A stretch of DNA of 64,000 nucleotides from an uncultured Dialister sp. (GTDB lineage Bacteria; Bacillota; Negativicutes; Veillonellales; Dialisteraceae): positions 1 to 64,000 of the forward strand of contig CABQAR010000004.1 of NCBI GenBank assembly GCA_902462205.1. Reading direction: 5' to 3'. Both the position numbers and the translations under genes were made by a program. Shown here piece after piece: positions 24,918-34,274 of the stretch (position 1 is the first letter of the stretch; every line of letters begins with the position of its first letter). The notes beneath the pieces are model-generated. The model was not told the origin of the DNA. It was given only the letters and a program-made list of their open reading frames with translations, and made no database searches.

Positions 24918-25157
24918 TCAGCCCACAGTATTGATTAAAACTTTGGAGAGCTGCATGAATACGAAGTCTACCACGATGATCAGAAGGGAAACAAGGATAA
25001 CGGATACGATAACGGCTATGGTATAGCGGATCATTTCCTGCTTCGTCGGCCAAATGACCTTTTTCATTTCCATCTTCGTTTCACGGAAGAACTTGGTCCA
25101 GGCGCTCTTATTTTCTTCTGCAACCTCTCTTTTGGTGGGTTGTTTACGCTTAACCAT
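24918..25157 (-). CDS. secE: Preprotein translocase subunit SecE
   Basis: 79 residues, Firmicute-length with one membrane span. Amphipathic region FFRETKMEMKKVIWPTKQEMIRYT contains the conserved KKVxWPTKxE motif, followed by the span VIVSVILVSLLIIVVDFVFMQL. The ATG six bases after GAGGGT is taken as start; an in-frame GTG two codons earlier is also possible. Part of the SecYEG channel. Confidence 0.95.
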   Translation of the reverse strand: MVKRKQPTKREVAEENKSAWTKFFRETKMEMKKVIWPTKQEMIRYTIAVIVSVILVSLLIIVVDFVFMQLSKVLINTVG

Positions 25158-25181
25158 CTTCACACCCTCATTCTAAACTAA

Positions 25182-25331
25182 TTATTTGGTTTCTTTATGC
25201 AGGGTATGTTTGTGGCACCACTTGCAGTACTTCATCATTTCGATACGTTCTGCATTGTTTTTCTTGTTCTTGTTCGTACGATAATTGCGGCGCTTGCATT
25301 CTGTGCATGCAAGAGTAATTCCTTCACGCAT
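25182..25331 (-). CDS. rpmG: 50S ribosomal protein L33, zinc-ribbon type
   Basis: 49 residues from MREGITLACTECKRRNYRTNKNKKN, ending KYCKWCHKHTLHKETK. Two CxxC pairs are intact, so this is the zinc-binding (C+) form. GAGGTG precedes the ATG; the longer frame upstream is spurious. First gene of the rpmG-secE-nusG-rplKAJL unit. No tRNA gene is seen between rpmG and secE. Confidence 0.96.
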   Translation of the reverse strand: MREGITLACTECKRRNYRTNKNKKNNAERIEMMKYCKWCHKHTLHKETK

Positions 25332-25387
25332 TATTAACACCTCACTCAATCTTTCTTTGACCCACGGCCATTGCAACATGCTTACAC

Positions 25388-25416
25388 AGTATAGCATAAG
25401 CAAATATTGCAGTCAA
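25388..25416 (-). promoter_or_regulatory. Promoter of the rpmG-secE-nusG-rplKAJL transcript
   Basis: Minus strand TTGACT (25411-25416), 17-bp spacer, TATACT (25388-25393), 57 bp before the rpmG start. The rest of 25417-25633 shows no gene. Confidence 0.75.
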
Positions 25417-25633
25417 CAAAAAGCACTTAAAAAAGCCGGGGCTTCCCGACGAAATAATTATACCACCCCTGTCCTCCGTTTGCAATGCGGAAATATTTCC
25501 TGTCCCTGTATTTTTTCTGTTATCTGATTTTTATTTTACGCTTTCCTTTTATATATGTATATAAAAATATGGAGAGGCAAATATAAATCCATCCGCCATT
25601 TCCGTTTCTGCCTCCCTCACGATTTTTTCCATG

Positions 25634-25664
25634 AGAAAAGAGGCAGCCGGACTGCCTCTTTTCT
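25634..25664. terminator. Bidirectional terminator after livF
   Basis: AGAAAAGAGGCAG (25634-25646) pairs perfectly with 25652-25664 around CCGGA; A- and T-rich ends make it work from either side. Confidence 0.85.
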
Positions 25665-25694
25665 GATCGTGTTTGCCTGTTACGGCTGTATGGT

Positions 25695-26417
25695 TCACTG
25701 TTTCTTCCTGCCACCCAGATAGGCCGCCATGACATCCGGGTTGCTGGCCACTTCCTGTGCCGGTCCTTCCATGACGATTTTGCCTGTTTCCATGACATAG
25801 GCATAATCGGCAATCTGCAGGGCCTTGCGCGCATTCTGTTCTACCAGAAGGACAGTGGTTCCCATTTGATTAATATCTTTAATGACATCAAATATCTGTT
25901 GAACGACAAGCGGAGCAAGTCCCATGGAGGGTTCATCCAGCAGCATGAGCTGCGGTCTGGCCATCATGGCGCGGCCGATGGCCAGCATCTGCTGTTCTCC
26001 GCCGGAAAGCGTGCCGCCGAACTGGTTCTCTCTTTCCAGCAATCGGGGGAAGCGCTGGAATACTTTGGTCATGTCTTCCTTGATTTCCGCCGCATCCTTC
26101 CGCTGGTAAGCGCCCAGCTCCAAATTTTCCCTGACGGTCATGTTCTGCAGGATCTGCCTACCCTCAGGGACAAGGACGACGCCGGAGTTAACGATATGGA
26201 AAGGCTTCTTTCCCACGATGGATTCGTCTTTGAAACGGATTTCCCCTTCTGTCGGTTTCATGATGCCCATGATAGTTTTCATCGTGGTCGATTTCCCTGC
26301 GCCGTTCGCGCCGATGAGGGTGACGATCTTCCCTTCGGGAACGGAAAGGCTGATGCCTTTGAGGGCCGTAATGTTTCCATAGCCGGCAACTACATTTTCT
26401 AAAGTAAGCAGCATCAT
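25695..26417 (-). CDS. livF: Branched-chain amino-acid ABC transporter ATPase LivF
   Basis: 240 residues. Walker A GANGAGKST, signature LSGGEQQM, Walker B LMLLDEPSMGLAP and switch VEQNARKAL are the LivF pattern. With LivG it powers uptake of Leu/Ile/Val through LivHM. The first ATG overlaps the livG stop (ATGA); a second ATG follows directly and is equally well placed behind GGAGG. Last gene of livH-livM-livG-livF. Confidence 0.95.
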   Translation of the reverse strand: MMLLTLENVVAGYGNITALKGISLSVPEGKIVTLIGANGAGKSTTMKTIMGIMKPTEGEIRFKDESIVGKKPFHIVNSGVVLVPEGRQILQNMTVRENLELGAYQRKDAAEIKEDMTKVFQRFPRLLERENQFGGTLSGGEQQMLAIGRAMMARPQLMLLDEPSMGLAPLVVQQIFDVIKDINQMGTTVLLVEQNARKALQIADYAYVMETGKIVMEGPAQEVASNPDVMAAYLGGRKKQ

Positions 26418-27178
26418 TCTTCCTCCTTTCCCAGATAAGCCTCGATGACGGCCGGATTGTTCTGTACCTCTTCCGGCACCCCTTCCGCCAGCTTTTCGCC
26501 GAAGTTCACGACGATCAGCCTGTCGCAGAGGCTCATGACAAGGTGCATGTCATGCTCGATCAAAATAATGGTGATGTTATATCTTTCACGGATTCCTCGA
26601 ATCAGCTCCGTCAGGGCCGCTGTCTCGCTGTCGTTCATCCCTGCTGCCGGTTCATCCAGCAGGATGAGCTTCGGATGGGCCGCAAGGGCTCTTGCGATTT
26701 CCAGTTTTCTCTGTTTGCCATAAGGAAGTTCTGTCGCCAGACGGTCTACATCTTTTTCCAGCCCGACGAATTCCAGAAGCTCAATGGCTTCCTTCCTTGC
26801 TTCCGCCTCTTCCTTTTTCTGCGCGCCTGTATGAAGCACGCTGGCAAGAAGGCCTGATTTCAGATGGTCATGATGGCCGACAAGGATATTTTCAAGGACA
26901 GTCATCCCGGTGAAAAGACGGATGTTCTGGAAGGTACGGGCTACGCCGTCATTGATGATCTGGTACGGCTTTTTCCCCTTGATGGACGCGCCGTTGAAAA
27001 CAATGTCTCCTTCCGTCACCTGGTACACGCCGGTGATTAGATTGAAAATCGTCGTTTTTCCCGCGCCGTTCGGTCCGATGACGCCGAATATTTCTCCTTC
27101 ATCCACATGAAAAGACATATTGGATACCGCGGTGAGGCCGCCAAACTGTTTGACGACATTTTTCATTTCAAGAAGCAT
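26414..27178 (-). CDS. livG: Branched-chain amino-acid ABC transporter ATPase LivG
   Basis: 254 residues from MLLEMKNVVKQFGGLTAVSNM; this ATG shares its A with the livM stop codon (TGATG), so the longer frame into livM is not used. Walker A GPNGAGKTT, signature ATELPYGKQRKLEIARAL (degenerate LivG-type signature), Walker B LILLDEPAAGMND, switch IEHDMHLV. Typical LivG length and wording. Partner of LivF. Confidence 0.95.
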   Translation of the reverse strand: MLLEMKNVVKQFGGLTAVSNMSFHVDEGEIFGVIGPNGAGKTTIFNLITGVYQVTEGDIVFNGASIKGKKPYQIINDGVARTFQNIRLFTGMTVLENILVGHHDHLKSGLLASVLHTGAQKKEEAEARKEAIELLEFVGLEKDVDRLATELPYGKQRKLEIARALAAHPKLILLDEPAAGMNDSETAALTELIRGIRERYNITIILIEHDMHLVMSLCDRLIVVNFGEKLAEGVPEEVQNNPAVIEAYLGKEEE

Positions 27179-28143
27179 CACTGTTTTCCTCCTTCCGCAG
27201 AAACTGCCTTGTTTTTCTTTCCGAAGAGCGAGGAAATCCATTTGACCGCATCATAGGAAAGTATTCCATCAGGGCGGAACGCCATGAGTGCGACGAGCAT
27301 GATGCCGTAGATGATGTCCCTGTATTCCGCCAGAGAACGAAGGGATTCAGGAACGATGGTCAGCACTGTGCCGCCAAGGACTGCGCCCCACATGACGTTG
27401 CTTCCGCCGAATACGGTATAGAGCAACATGTCGACCACCCTGTGCCAGGAGAAATCCGTCGGGCTGATGAAGAAAGTGGCATGGGCGTACAGGGCGCCTG
27501 CCACTCCGGCAAAGAACGCGCTGAACAAGAAGCCCATCATTTTATAGTAAACGACATTGATTCCCGACAGGGAAGCCGCATATTCATCTGCCTTGACGGC
27601 TGCCATGGCACGACCGACGCGGGAATGTTCCAGTCTGTACCAGAAAGTGACGATGAGCGCCACAAGGACCAGAAGGACGATGCAGACCAACAGCTGTCCG
27701 CCGGTCTGGGAATCTATTTCCAGTGCGTCCAGCAGCCCCCAGTCGCTCGCGTAATCGGAAAGCACGCTCCCCATGGAAGGGATGCCTGAATAGCCAAGCG
27801 CGCCGTGGGTGATTTCCAGGTTCAGCGCGATGACGCGGACGACTTCGCCAAAGCCCAGCGTGGCGATGGCCAGATAAAGTCCGCGGAGGCGGATGGTCGG
27901 CAGGCCAATGACCAGCGCGACGAGGGTTGCCATGATGCCTCCCATCAGGATGCCGATAGGCATCGGGACGTTATACTGGGAGGTCAGGATGGCAGAGGTA
28001 TAAGCACCGAAGCTCATAAGCCCTGCATTCCCCAGTGAAAGGATGCCCGTGCAGAGCGTCATGTAAATCGTCATGGCAAGGATGATATTGATGCAGACAA
28101 AGGTGAGGACCTGCAGGAAATATCCGTTCAGTATTTCTTCCAT
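27178..28143 (-). CDS. livM: Branched-chain amino-acid ABC transporter permease LivM
   Basis: About 321 residues, multi-span permease. Characteristic stretches: LGNAGLMSFGAYTSAIL, LPTIRLRGLYLAIATLGFGEVVR (LivM signature), VGRAMAAVKADEYAASLSGIN (EAA-like ATPase contact) and FGGSNVMWGAVLGG. The ATG overlaps the livH stop (TGATG); a GTG immediately upstream is less likely. Forms the channel with LivH. Confidence 0.93.
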   Translation of the reverse strand: MEEILNGYFLQVLTFVCINIILAMTIYMTLCTGILSLGNAGLMSFGAYTSAILTSQYNVPMPIGILMGGIMATLVALVIGLPTIRLRGLYLAIATLGFGEVVRVIALNLEITHGALGYSGIPSMGSVLSDYASDWGLLDALEIDSQTGGQLLVCIVLLVLVALIVTFWYRLEHSRVGRAMAAVKADEYAASLSGINVVYYKMMGFLFSAFFAGVAGALYAHATFFISPTDFSWHRVVDMLLYTVFGGSNVMWGAVLGGTVLTIVPESLRSLAEYRDIIYGIMLVALMAFRPDGILSYDAVKWISSLFGKKNKAVSAEGGKQ

Positions 28144-29024
28144 CACGGTCTTCCCCCTTTCCCTGCCTTGGCAAACAGTCCTTCCGGACGGATGAACAGA
28201 ATCAGAATGATCAGTCCGAAAGCCACGGCATCACGATAGGATGAGGTACCGTAGGCCACGCTGAATACTTCTGCAATGCCGAGGATGAATCCGCCTGCCA
28301 TGGCGCCTTCCACATTGCCAAGGCCGCCCATGATGAGGACTGCCAGCCCTTTCAGACCCATAGCTGTCCCCATGGTCGGTTCGATCGCGTTAAAGGATAA
28401 TCCGATGAGCACGCCTGCTGCTGCGCCCAAGGCAGAGGCAAGCATGACGGTGAGCGTAATGATGCGTCCCGTATTGATGCCGAGCAGCCCTGCCGTTTCC
28501 GCATTTTCAGACGTTGCGCGGATGGCTTTCCCTACTTTCGTCCTGTTCAGCATGATGGTGAGCAGGACCATGAGGACGATGGCCGTTCCCAGACTGATGA
28601 TCTGAATGCCGGAAATCTTGAAAACGCCCATATCCATCAGCTGGTTGCCGAACGTGGACGGAAAAGACCTTGTCTGAGGCCCCCAGACCATCAGCGCCAC
28701 GCTTTCCAAAAAGGTGGACACGCCGATGGTGCTGATCAGCGGTGCCAGATGGACCGCCTTATGACGGCGGAGCGGACGCAGGGCAAGAACCTCCAGTCCG
28801 TACCCAAGGACGGCTCCGCCTATCATCGCTCCGATCAATGCCGGAAAAATATTCATTCCCGCTTCCGTGACAAGAAGCAGTCCGATGTAAGCGCCGATCA
28901 TGAAAATGCCGCCATGCGCCATGTTGACGATATTCAGCACCCCGAAGACGAGGGTATATCCGATGGCGATAACAGCATAGGCGCTTCCCAACGTTAAACC
29001 GTTAACAAGCTGTTGAAAAAACAC
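28143..29024 (-). CDS. livH: Branched-chain amino-acid ABC transporter permease LivH
   Basis: 293 residues, starting at GTG about eight bases after AGGGAGA: MFFQQLVNGLTLGSAYAVIAIGYTLVFGVLNIVNMAHG is the LivH N-terminus. Later TKVGKAIRATSENAETAGLLGIN is the ATPase-contact loop and GGLGNVEGAMAGG the C-terminal signature. First gene of the operon; its ~590-nt leader carries a tandem T-box. The matching binding protein livJ is separately encoded at 36404. Confidence 0.95.
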   Translation of the reverse strand: MFFQQLVNGLTLGSAYAVIAIGYTLVFGVLNIVNMAHGGIFMIGAYIGLLLVTEAGMNIFPALIGAMIGGAVLGYGLEVLALRPLRRHKAVHLAPLISTIGVSTFLESVALMVWGPQTRSFPSTFGNQLMDMGVFKISGIQIISLGTAIVLMVLLTIMLNRTKVGKAIRATSENAETAGLLGINTGRIITLTVMLASALGAAAGVLIGLSFNAIEPTMGTAMGLKGLAVLIMGGLGNVEGAMAGGFILGIAEVFSVAYGTSSYRDAVAFGLIILILFIRPEGLFAKAGKGGRP

Positions 29025-29114
29025 GATCTTTTCTCCCTTCTACACAGAGATTTCTCTCCACTCCCTAAAGCCCTGGCCGGGCTTCCCACAACCAATGAAG
29101 TCTGTTTGGAAAAT

Positions 29115-29590
29115 AAAAACGCCCCTGCTGCAATCTGGCGTCATTGCAGCAGGGGCGGAGGACTCCGCGGTACCACCCTGGATTTATCACTCGACAGAAA
29201 CAAGGAACGATATAAAATGATTCCGAAAACAGAAAAGCCCCTACCTCCGTGACCGGAGATAGGGGCGAATATTCGCGGTACCACCCTACATTGTACTCTT
29301 AGTTCCATCATCCGTAACGTGGACAGACGCTGTTCTTTACTTATTTCAAGGACAGAGCTCTCAGGTGATATAAAATAACGGAATGTACCGGCTTGCACCA
29401 TCCGCCGGCTCTCTATGCCATGGACCGTTGTTTTCGTTGTCCCGATCATCGCTTTTGAATGCCTTTAACGCAAGCAGCGCCGATGGTTACTTCGTTCACC
29501 GCCGGAACTCCTGGGCGAGCTTATATCCGCACCCGTACCGATTTCCACCAGCCATCGGCTCTCTATCCCGAATGTGTCGGATATTTTTCC
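29115..29590 (-). promoter_or_regulatory. Complex tandem T-box leader of livHMGF
   Basis: Minus strand, 5' to 3': a Stem I apical element (GAGAGCCGATGGCTGGTGGAA, 29544-29564 region); a second Stem I apical element (29391-29414) with ATC followed by ACC at 29367-29369, a plausible Ile specifier; core 1 AGGGTGGTACCGCG (29274-29287) and terminator 1 (29233-29268); then only ~57 nt later core 2, identical (29166-29179), and terminator 2 (29115-29157). The second core has no Stem I of its own between terminator 1 and itself. Uncharged tRNA(Ile) should permit read-through into livH. Confidence 0.85.
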
Positions 29591-29624
29591 CATTCACAGT
29601 CATTGGTTTTGGTTTGTAACGTCA

Positions 29625-29653
29625 ATTATATTCCGAAAAATTTATGGTGTCAA
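29625..29653 (-). promoter_or_regulatory. Consensus promoter of the liv operon
   Basis: Minus strand TTGACA (29648-29653), 17-bp spacer, TATAAT (29625-29630): a full consensus match. A strong promoter suits control by attenuation downstream. Confidence 0.85.
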
Positions 29654-29734
29654 TAGAATGATTAAAAGTTCTTTTATATATTTAGCCATTCCTATCTTTG
29701 TTCCGGAACAGAAATTTTATTCCCAAGCCTTATT

Positions 29735-32700
29735 TCATTCTCTCCGCAGCCGGGGAAAATGAAGCCTGTGTTTCTCCATATAAATAAACAAAATCGGAAT
29801 GATGACCAGGGTAAATACGGTGGATGTCAATAATCCGCCGATAACGACGACCGCCATGCTTGCCCGCGTTTCCGAACCTGCCGTCATGGACAGCGCCGTC
29901 GGAAGCATGCCGATGACCATCGTCAGCGTCGTCATGAAGATCGGACGCAGACGGACACGGCCTGCTTCGATGACCGCGCTTCTGGCATCCATTCCTTTTT
30001 CATGCATGAGCGTCAGCGTATAATCCAGCAGCAATGTGCCGTTTTTCGCAACCATGCCGTCCATGACCAATATGCCGATCAGGGAGTAAAGATTAATCGT
30101 ATTATTTGTCAGGAAAAGCAGGAACAGTGAGCCGATGATGCCCAGTGGCAAAGAGAACATACGGATGAAAGGCGTCTTTACGGATTCATAAAGGATGGAC
30201 AGGATCATGAAAATCAGGATGAGCGACAGAACGAGCGCCTCGCCCAGACTCTGAAACGCGGTCGTCATCTGATCCGCCTGTCCGACGAAGCGATAGGTGA
30301 CTCCCTGCATGTCCATGGCATCCAGACGGGCCGTCATGTCCTGGATGATCGCATTCAGCGGCCGTCCCTGCGGTGTGGCACCCAGCACGATGCTGCGTTC
30401 CTTGTCCGTACGACGGATGGTCACAGGCCCTGTATCCGCTTCCACCTTTGCCACATCACTGACATAGATGATATTTCCATTCGCATTCAGGGGGATGCTT
30501 TTCAGATCCGACAGACGGAATGCATCCGAGCCCTTCAGACGGACATAGATATCGGTATCATTATTATCATTTTTCACATCATTGGCCAGTACGCCCGCCT
30601 TCTGCCCTGAAATCGCATTAGAGAAATTCTTATTCAAGTCGCTTAACGATGCGCCATGCTGTTTCAATTTTTCTCTGTCGATGACAAGGCGGTACTCCGG
30701 CATGCCATCCTCATAGGAGCTGCTGATCCCGTTGATGCCCGTGATGTCCTGCTTCATCATGTCTTCTACTTCTTTTGATTTGACAAGCAGCACATCCGGA
30801 TCCTTTCCGCGCAGCTCGACGCGGAGATTGCCGGAGCCGCCGCCGGTTCCGCCGGAAGTCCCTGCCACGGACGACTGGTCTTCCTTGACCCGCACATCTC
30901 CGTCCCACACATTGTCCGAAGCAAAACGCCGGACCTCGTTGGTGACTTCCCAGATGGTGCGTGAGCGGTTCTTCCGATCCGCCATGGTAACCCGGATGTT
31001 TGCCTCATTGACCTTCTTTCCGCCTACCTGAGATGTATAGTATGTCACCTCCGGTACCGTCTTCAGATAATCTTCAAGCTGCCTTGCCACCGCATCCGTG
31101 CGATCCAGATTCGCATTGGTGGGTAGCTGTATGGTGATACGGAAGCTCCCCTCATCGGTCTGCGGCATGAATTCCGATCCCACAAGCCCGGTCGGCACAA
31201 GGGCTACGGAACAGATGAACAGGGCCAGTACAGGCCACACGAGCTTCCTTGTGTGATCCAGGCTCCAGATTAATATACCGGTATAGCCATCGCGTGCTTT
31301 TTCCTCCAGTGCCTCCATCTTCCGCCACAAAGGACGATTAGAGGCAGCGGACTCTTTTTTCAGCAACCGGGACGCCAGCATCGGCGTAAGCGTGAAAGAC
31401 ACGAAGAGGGAAAACAGTGTGGCAAAGACAATGGTCAGGCCAAACTGCTTAAAATACTGGCCGACCATGTCCGTCATGAATGCGATAGGAAGGAATACGA
31501 CCACATCGCAGAGCGTGATGGCAATGGCTGCCATCCCTATTTCCATACGTCCGTGGAGTGCCGCGTCCTTCGGTTCCTCACCACCCATCAGATGGCGGTG
31601 GATATTCTCCAGGATAACGATGGAGTCGTCCACAAGGATGCCGATACACAGAGCCATCCCCATCAGCGACATCATATTGAAGGTGAAGCCTGCCAGATAC
31701 ATGGCGAAGAATGTTGAAATAAGGGACGTCGGAATCGCCACCATGACGGCCAGCATCGATCTCCATCCACGCAGGAAAAAGAAGAGGACGAGTCCTGTCG
31801 TGAACAGCCCTTCAATCAGCGTCTGTAACGTATTGTGCAGGGAATTACGGATATACGTGGCGGACTCATTCGTGACCGTGAACGTGTAATCAGGATTGGC
31901 CTGCCGCAGGGCATCCAGTTTCTGGCTGACGTTATCCACCGTAGAAACGACATTGGCGTCACTGTTCTTATACACTTCCATCACGATGGCGTCTTCCCCG
32001 TTGACACGGGCATAGCGGTTTACATGCTGGTCCTGCCTTTTGATGGACGCAACGGCCGTCAATGGGATTTTCGCGCCCTTGGCGTTGGTTATCTGGATCT
32101 GTGACAATTCGCTTTCATCCGTGTACTGCGCCTTGGCACGGACATCGGTCACCGTTCCGGAGGAATAAATCGTACCCGAAGGCATCAGGAGGTTTTCCGC
32201 TTTCAGGGCGGTGACCGCCTCATCCAGCGTCATATCATAATGGACCAGCTTGTCCTTATCTATTTCAACAGCGATTTCCTTATCTCTGCCGCCGTTCAGA
32301 TTGATTTCGGATACACCGTCCGCCTGCTGGAGCACGTCTTGGAAATCATTATAGGCCTTGGTATATATGTCATCCAGAGGATGCTGCTGTGATTGGACCG
32401 CCACATACATCACCGGCGTGGCGTTGATGTCCCTCTTGATGACGACAGGCTCATCAATCCCGTCAGGAAGGCTTCCCCGGATCGCATTGATTTTTTTTGT
32501 GGCATCAATGGCCGCCGCATCCGCATTGGCGGAAAAATCAAGTTCTAGAGTGATCCTTGCCTGTCCGTAGGAAGCCTGGGAGGTCATCTGTTTCAGATTG
32601 GACACGGAGGACAATGCATTTTCCGCCGGTTTTACGACCTGCTGTTCAATGGAATCCGCATTGGCGCCGGGATAGGATATGGAAACGGTGACATAAGGAG

Positions 32701-32824
32701 TATTTAAGGCGGGAAGAAGCTCCACGCCTATCCTGTAAAAGCTGAAGAGTCCCAATACGACGAAGAAAGCCACCACCATGGCAATACCGATCGGGCGCTC
32801 TATGGAAAATTTCGTCAGATTCAT
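29735..32824 (-). CDS. RND-family efflux transporter, inner-membrane pump
   Basis: About 1029 residues, the normal length. Starts MNLTKFSIERPIGIAMVVAFFVVLGLFSFYRIGVELLPALNTPYVTVSISYPGA, typical of HAE/AcrB relatives. TM4 carries GILVDDSIVILENIHRHL, with the Asp-Asp proton relay. Two large periplasmic loops and the duplicated C-terminal half (SLILIFMILSILYESVKTPF) are present. Proton-driven extrusion of drugs or lipids across the envelope. It follows its adaptor gene by 16 bp. An outer-membrane channel gene is not adjacent. Confidence 0.93.
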   Translation of the reverse strand: MNLTKFSIERPIGIAMVVAFFVVLGLFSFYRIGVELLPALNTPYVTVSISYPGANADSIEQQVVKPAENALSSVSNLKQMTSQASYGQARITLELDFSANADAAAIDATKKINAIRGSLPDGIDEPVVIKRDINATPVMYVAVQSQQHPLDDIYTKAYNDFQDVLQQADGVSEINLNGGRDKEIAVEIDKDKLVHYDMTLDEAVTALKAENLLMPSGTIYSSGTVTDVRAKAQYTDESELSQIQITNAKGAKIPLTAVASIKRQDQHVNRYARVNGEDAIVMEVYKNSDANVVSTVDNVSQKLDALRQANPDYTFTVTNESATYIRNSLHNTLQTLIEGLFTTGLVLFFFLRGWRSMLAVMVAIPTSLISTFFAMYLAGFTFNMMSLMGMALCIGILVDDSIVILENIHRHLMGGEEPKDAALHGRMEIGMAAIAITLCDVVVFLPIAFMTDMVGQYFKQFGLTIVFATLFSLFVSFTLTPMLASRLLKKESAASNRPLWRKMEALEEKARDGYTGILIWSLDHTRKLVWPVLALFICSVALVPTGLVGSEFMPQTDEGSFRITIQLPTNANLDRTDAVARQLEDYLKTVPEVTYYTSQVGGKKVNEANIRVTMADRKNRSRTIWEVTNEVRRFASDNVWDGDVRVKEDQSSVAGTSGGTGGGSGNLRVELRGKDPDVLLVKSKEVEDMMKQDITGINGISSSYEDGMPEYRLVIDREKLKQHGASLSDLNKNFSNAISGQKAGVLANDVKNDNNDTDIYVRLKGSDAFRLSDLKSIPLNANGNIIYVSDVAKVEADTGPVTIRRTDKERSIVLGATPQGRPLNAIIQDMTARLDAMDMQGVTYRFVGQADQMTTAFQSLGEALVLSLILIFMILSILYESVKTPFIRMFSLPLGIIGSLFLLFLTNNTINLYSLIGILVMDGMVAKNGTLLLDYTLTLMHEKGMDARSAVIEAGRVRLRPIFMTTLTMVIGMLPTALSMTAGSETRASMAVVVIGGLLTSTVFTLVIIPILFIYMEKHRLHFPRLRRE

Positions 32825-32840
32825 AACGGTCACGCTTCCG

Positions 32841-34091
32841 TCAGCCCGTCACAACGGTCGTGCCGTTTTTCAGACGTGCCAGATTGGTCGTAGCTATAAC
32901 GTCCCCTTCAGATAATCCGTCCGTTATTTCTACATATTTATCATTCAGAAGTCCTGTTTTCACATTCCGGATATCGATCGTCTTATCCGGCTTGACGACA
33001 TAGACCTGATTGCTTCCGTCCTGTGTCACGAGCGCTTCCTTGGGAATGAACAGTGTATCCGGCCTCTGAAGGACGCCGATGACAAGCTGCGCAAACATGC
33101 CGCCCCGCAAAGAAGCGTCCGGATGGCTCAGCGTGATGCGAAGCGCATAGGTCTTGGTCGTACTGTCCATGGCGGGACTGACATAAGTAATGACGCCGTC
33201 ATATTCATTTGCCACGGAATCCACCGTCACCTTTACGGGCATGCCCGTTTTCAGGGAGGCAATATCCGTTTCCGGAAGAGAACAGTCCACATACATCCCG
33301 CTCGTATCCGTAATGGTCAGCACCTTGGTATTGGCAGGCGCAATGGCTCCTGCTTCCGCATTCCTGTATGTGATGACACCTGCACGGGGCGCGCGCAGCG
33401 TCATGTCATCCAGCTGCTTTGCCAGACTGTCGACGGCATACCCGGCTTTGGCCTGCGCTGCATATTTCCCTGCCACGCTGGCCGGCACCTCTCCGACATT
33501 CTGCGACTGCAGATTATCAAGAACCGCCTGGGCATTAATAAACGCCTGATACATCGTATCCAACTCGCGCTGTGACACCGCCCCCTCATCATGAAGGATG
33601 ACATATCGGCTGTAATTCATCTTCGCCGTATTATAATTGACCTCTGCCGTTTTCAGGTCTGCCTGGAATTGCGACTCCGCTGCCTTGGAATCAGCAGCCG
33701 CCTGCTCTAAAGCCGCCTGGTTCTGCTGCAGGGATATCCCCGTATCCGTCGCGTCCTGAGAAAGAAGGACCTGCCCGGGAACGACCTGGTCGCCGAGATT
33801 TACATCCACCTCTGCAATTTTTCCTGCATACTTGGTCGATATGTCCACCTGTGCCAGCGGAACCGTCTGTCCGGATAAAGAAATCCTCCGGTTCATGTCC
33901 TTTCTCTCCAGCCGGTATGTAGAAACAGGCACGTTGGACGCCACCGTCTTTTCTTTGACAACGGTCTGTGAATGGCTGTACAGGTAAATGGCAATGCACG
34001 CCAAAAGAAACACTCCGCCGAGCGCTATCATTTTGCCTTTTTGCGTGTGCGGAAGCCGGGGAAAACGGGAAAAATCAGGAAAGCTGTGCAT
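32841..34091 (-). CDS. RND efflux periplasmic adaptor (membrane fusion protein)
   Basis: 416 residues, one N-terminal membrane anchor (MIALGGVFLLACIAIYLYS), then barrel-sandwich and hairpin regions: RISLSGQTVPLAQVDISTKYAGKIAEVDVNLGDQVVPGQVL, a long alpha-hairpin (~120-200) and the matching lipoyl half TLRAPRAGVITYRNAEAGA. C-terminal GLSEGDVIATTNLARLKNGT is the membrane-proximal domain. Links the downstream RND pump to an outer-membrane channel. GGAGATG lies just before the ATG. Confidence 0.9.
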   Translation of the reverse strand: MHSFPDFSRFPRLPHTQKGKMIALGGVFLLACIAIYLYSHSQTVVKEKTVASNVPVSTYRLERKDMNRRISLSGQTVPLAQVDISTKYAGKIAEVDVNLGDQVVPGQVLLSQDATDTGISLQQNQAALEQAAADSKAAESQFQADLKTAEVNYNTAKMNYSRYVILHDEGAVSQRELDTMYQAFINAQAVLDNLQSQNVGEVPASVAGKYAAQAKAGYAVDSLAKQLDDMTLRAPRAGVITYRNAEAGAIAPANTKVLTITDTSGMYVDCSLPETDIASLKTGMPVKVTVDSVANEYDGVITYVSPAMDSTTKTYALRITLSHPDASLRGGMFAQLVIGVLQRPDTLFIPKEALVTQDGSNQVYVVKPDKTIDIRNVKTGLLNDKYVEITDGLSEGDVIATTNLARLKNGTTVVTG

Positions 34092-34231
34092 GGCTGCATC
34101 TCCTCATAAAAACATTTTTATTTATACTTATTGATTTAATCATTCTAAATGACAGCATTTAAGTAATGATGTAGATTCCTTTAAATTTTGTTAAACTCCT
34201 TTTGTCCGATAAACCGCATCCGGAAAAGACA

Positions 34232-34262
34232 AAAATGGTATGGGCCATCAGCGCCATACCGT
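34232..34262 (-). terminator. Terminator after guaB
   Basis: Minus strand GGTATGG, 10-nt loop, CCATACC, then ATTTTTG. Starts 15 bp past the guaB stop. Confidence 0.7.
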
Positions 34263-34274
34263 TTTCATTATTTA

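Noticed and set aside
29141..29449. 102-residue ORF on the minus strand in the liv leader
   Set aside because: It runs through T-box Stem I, core and terminator sequences and has no protein features; an RNA leader explains the conservation.
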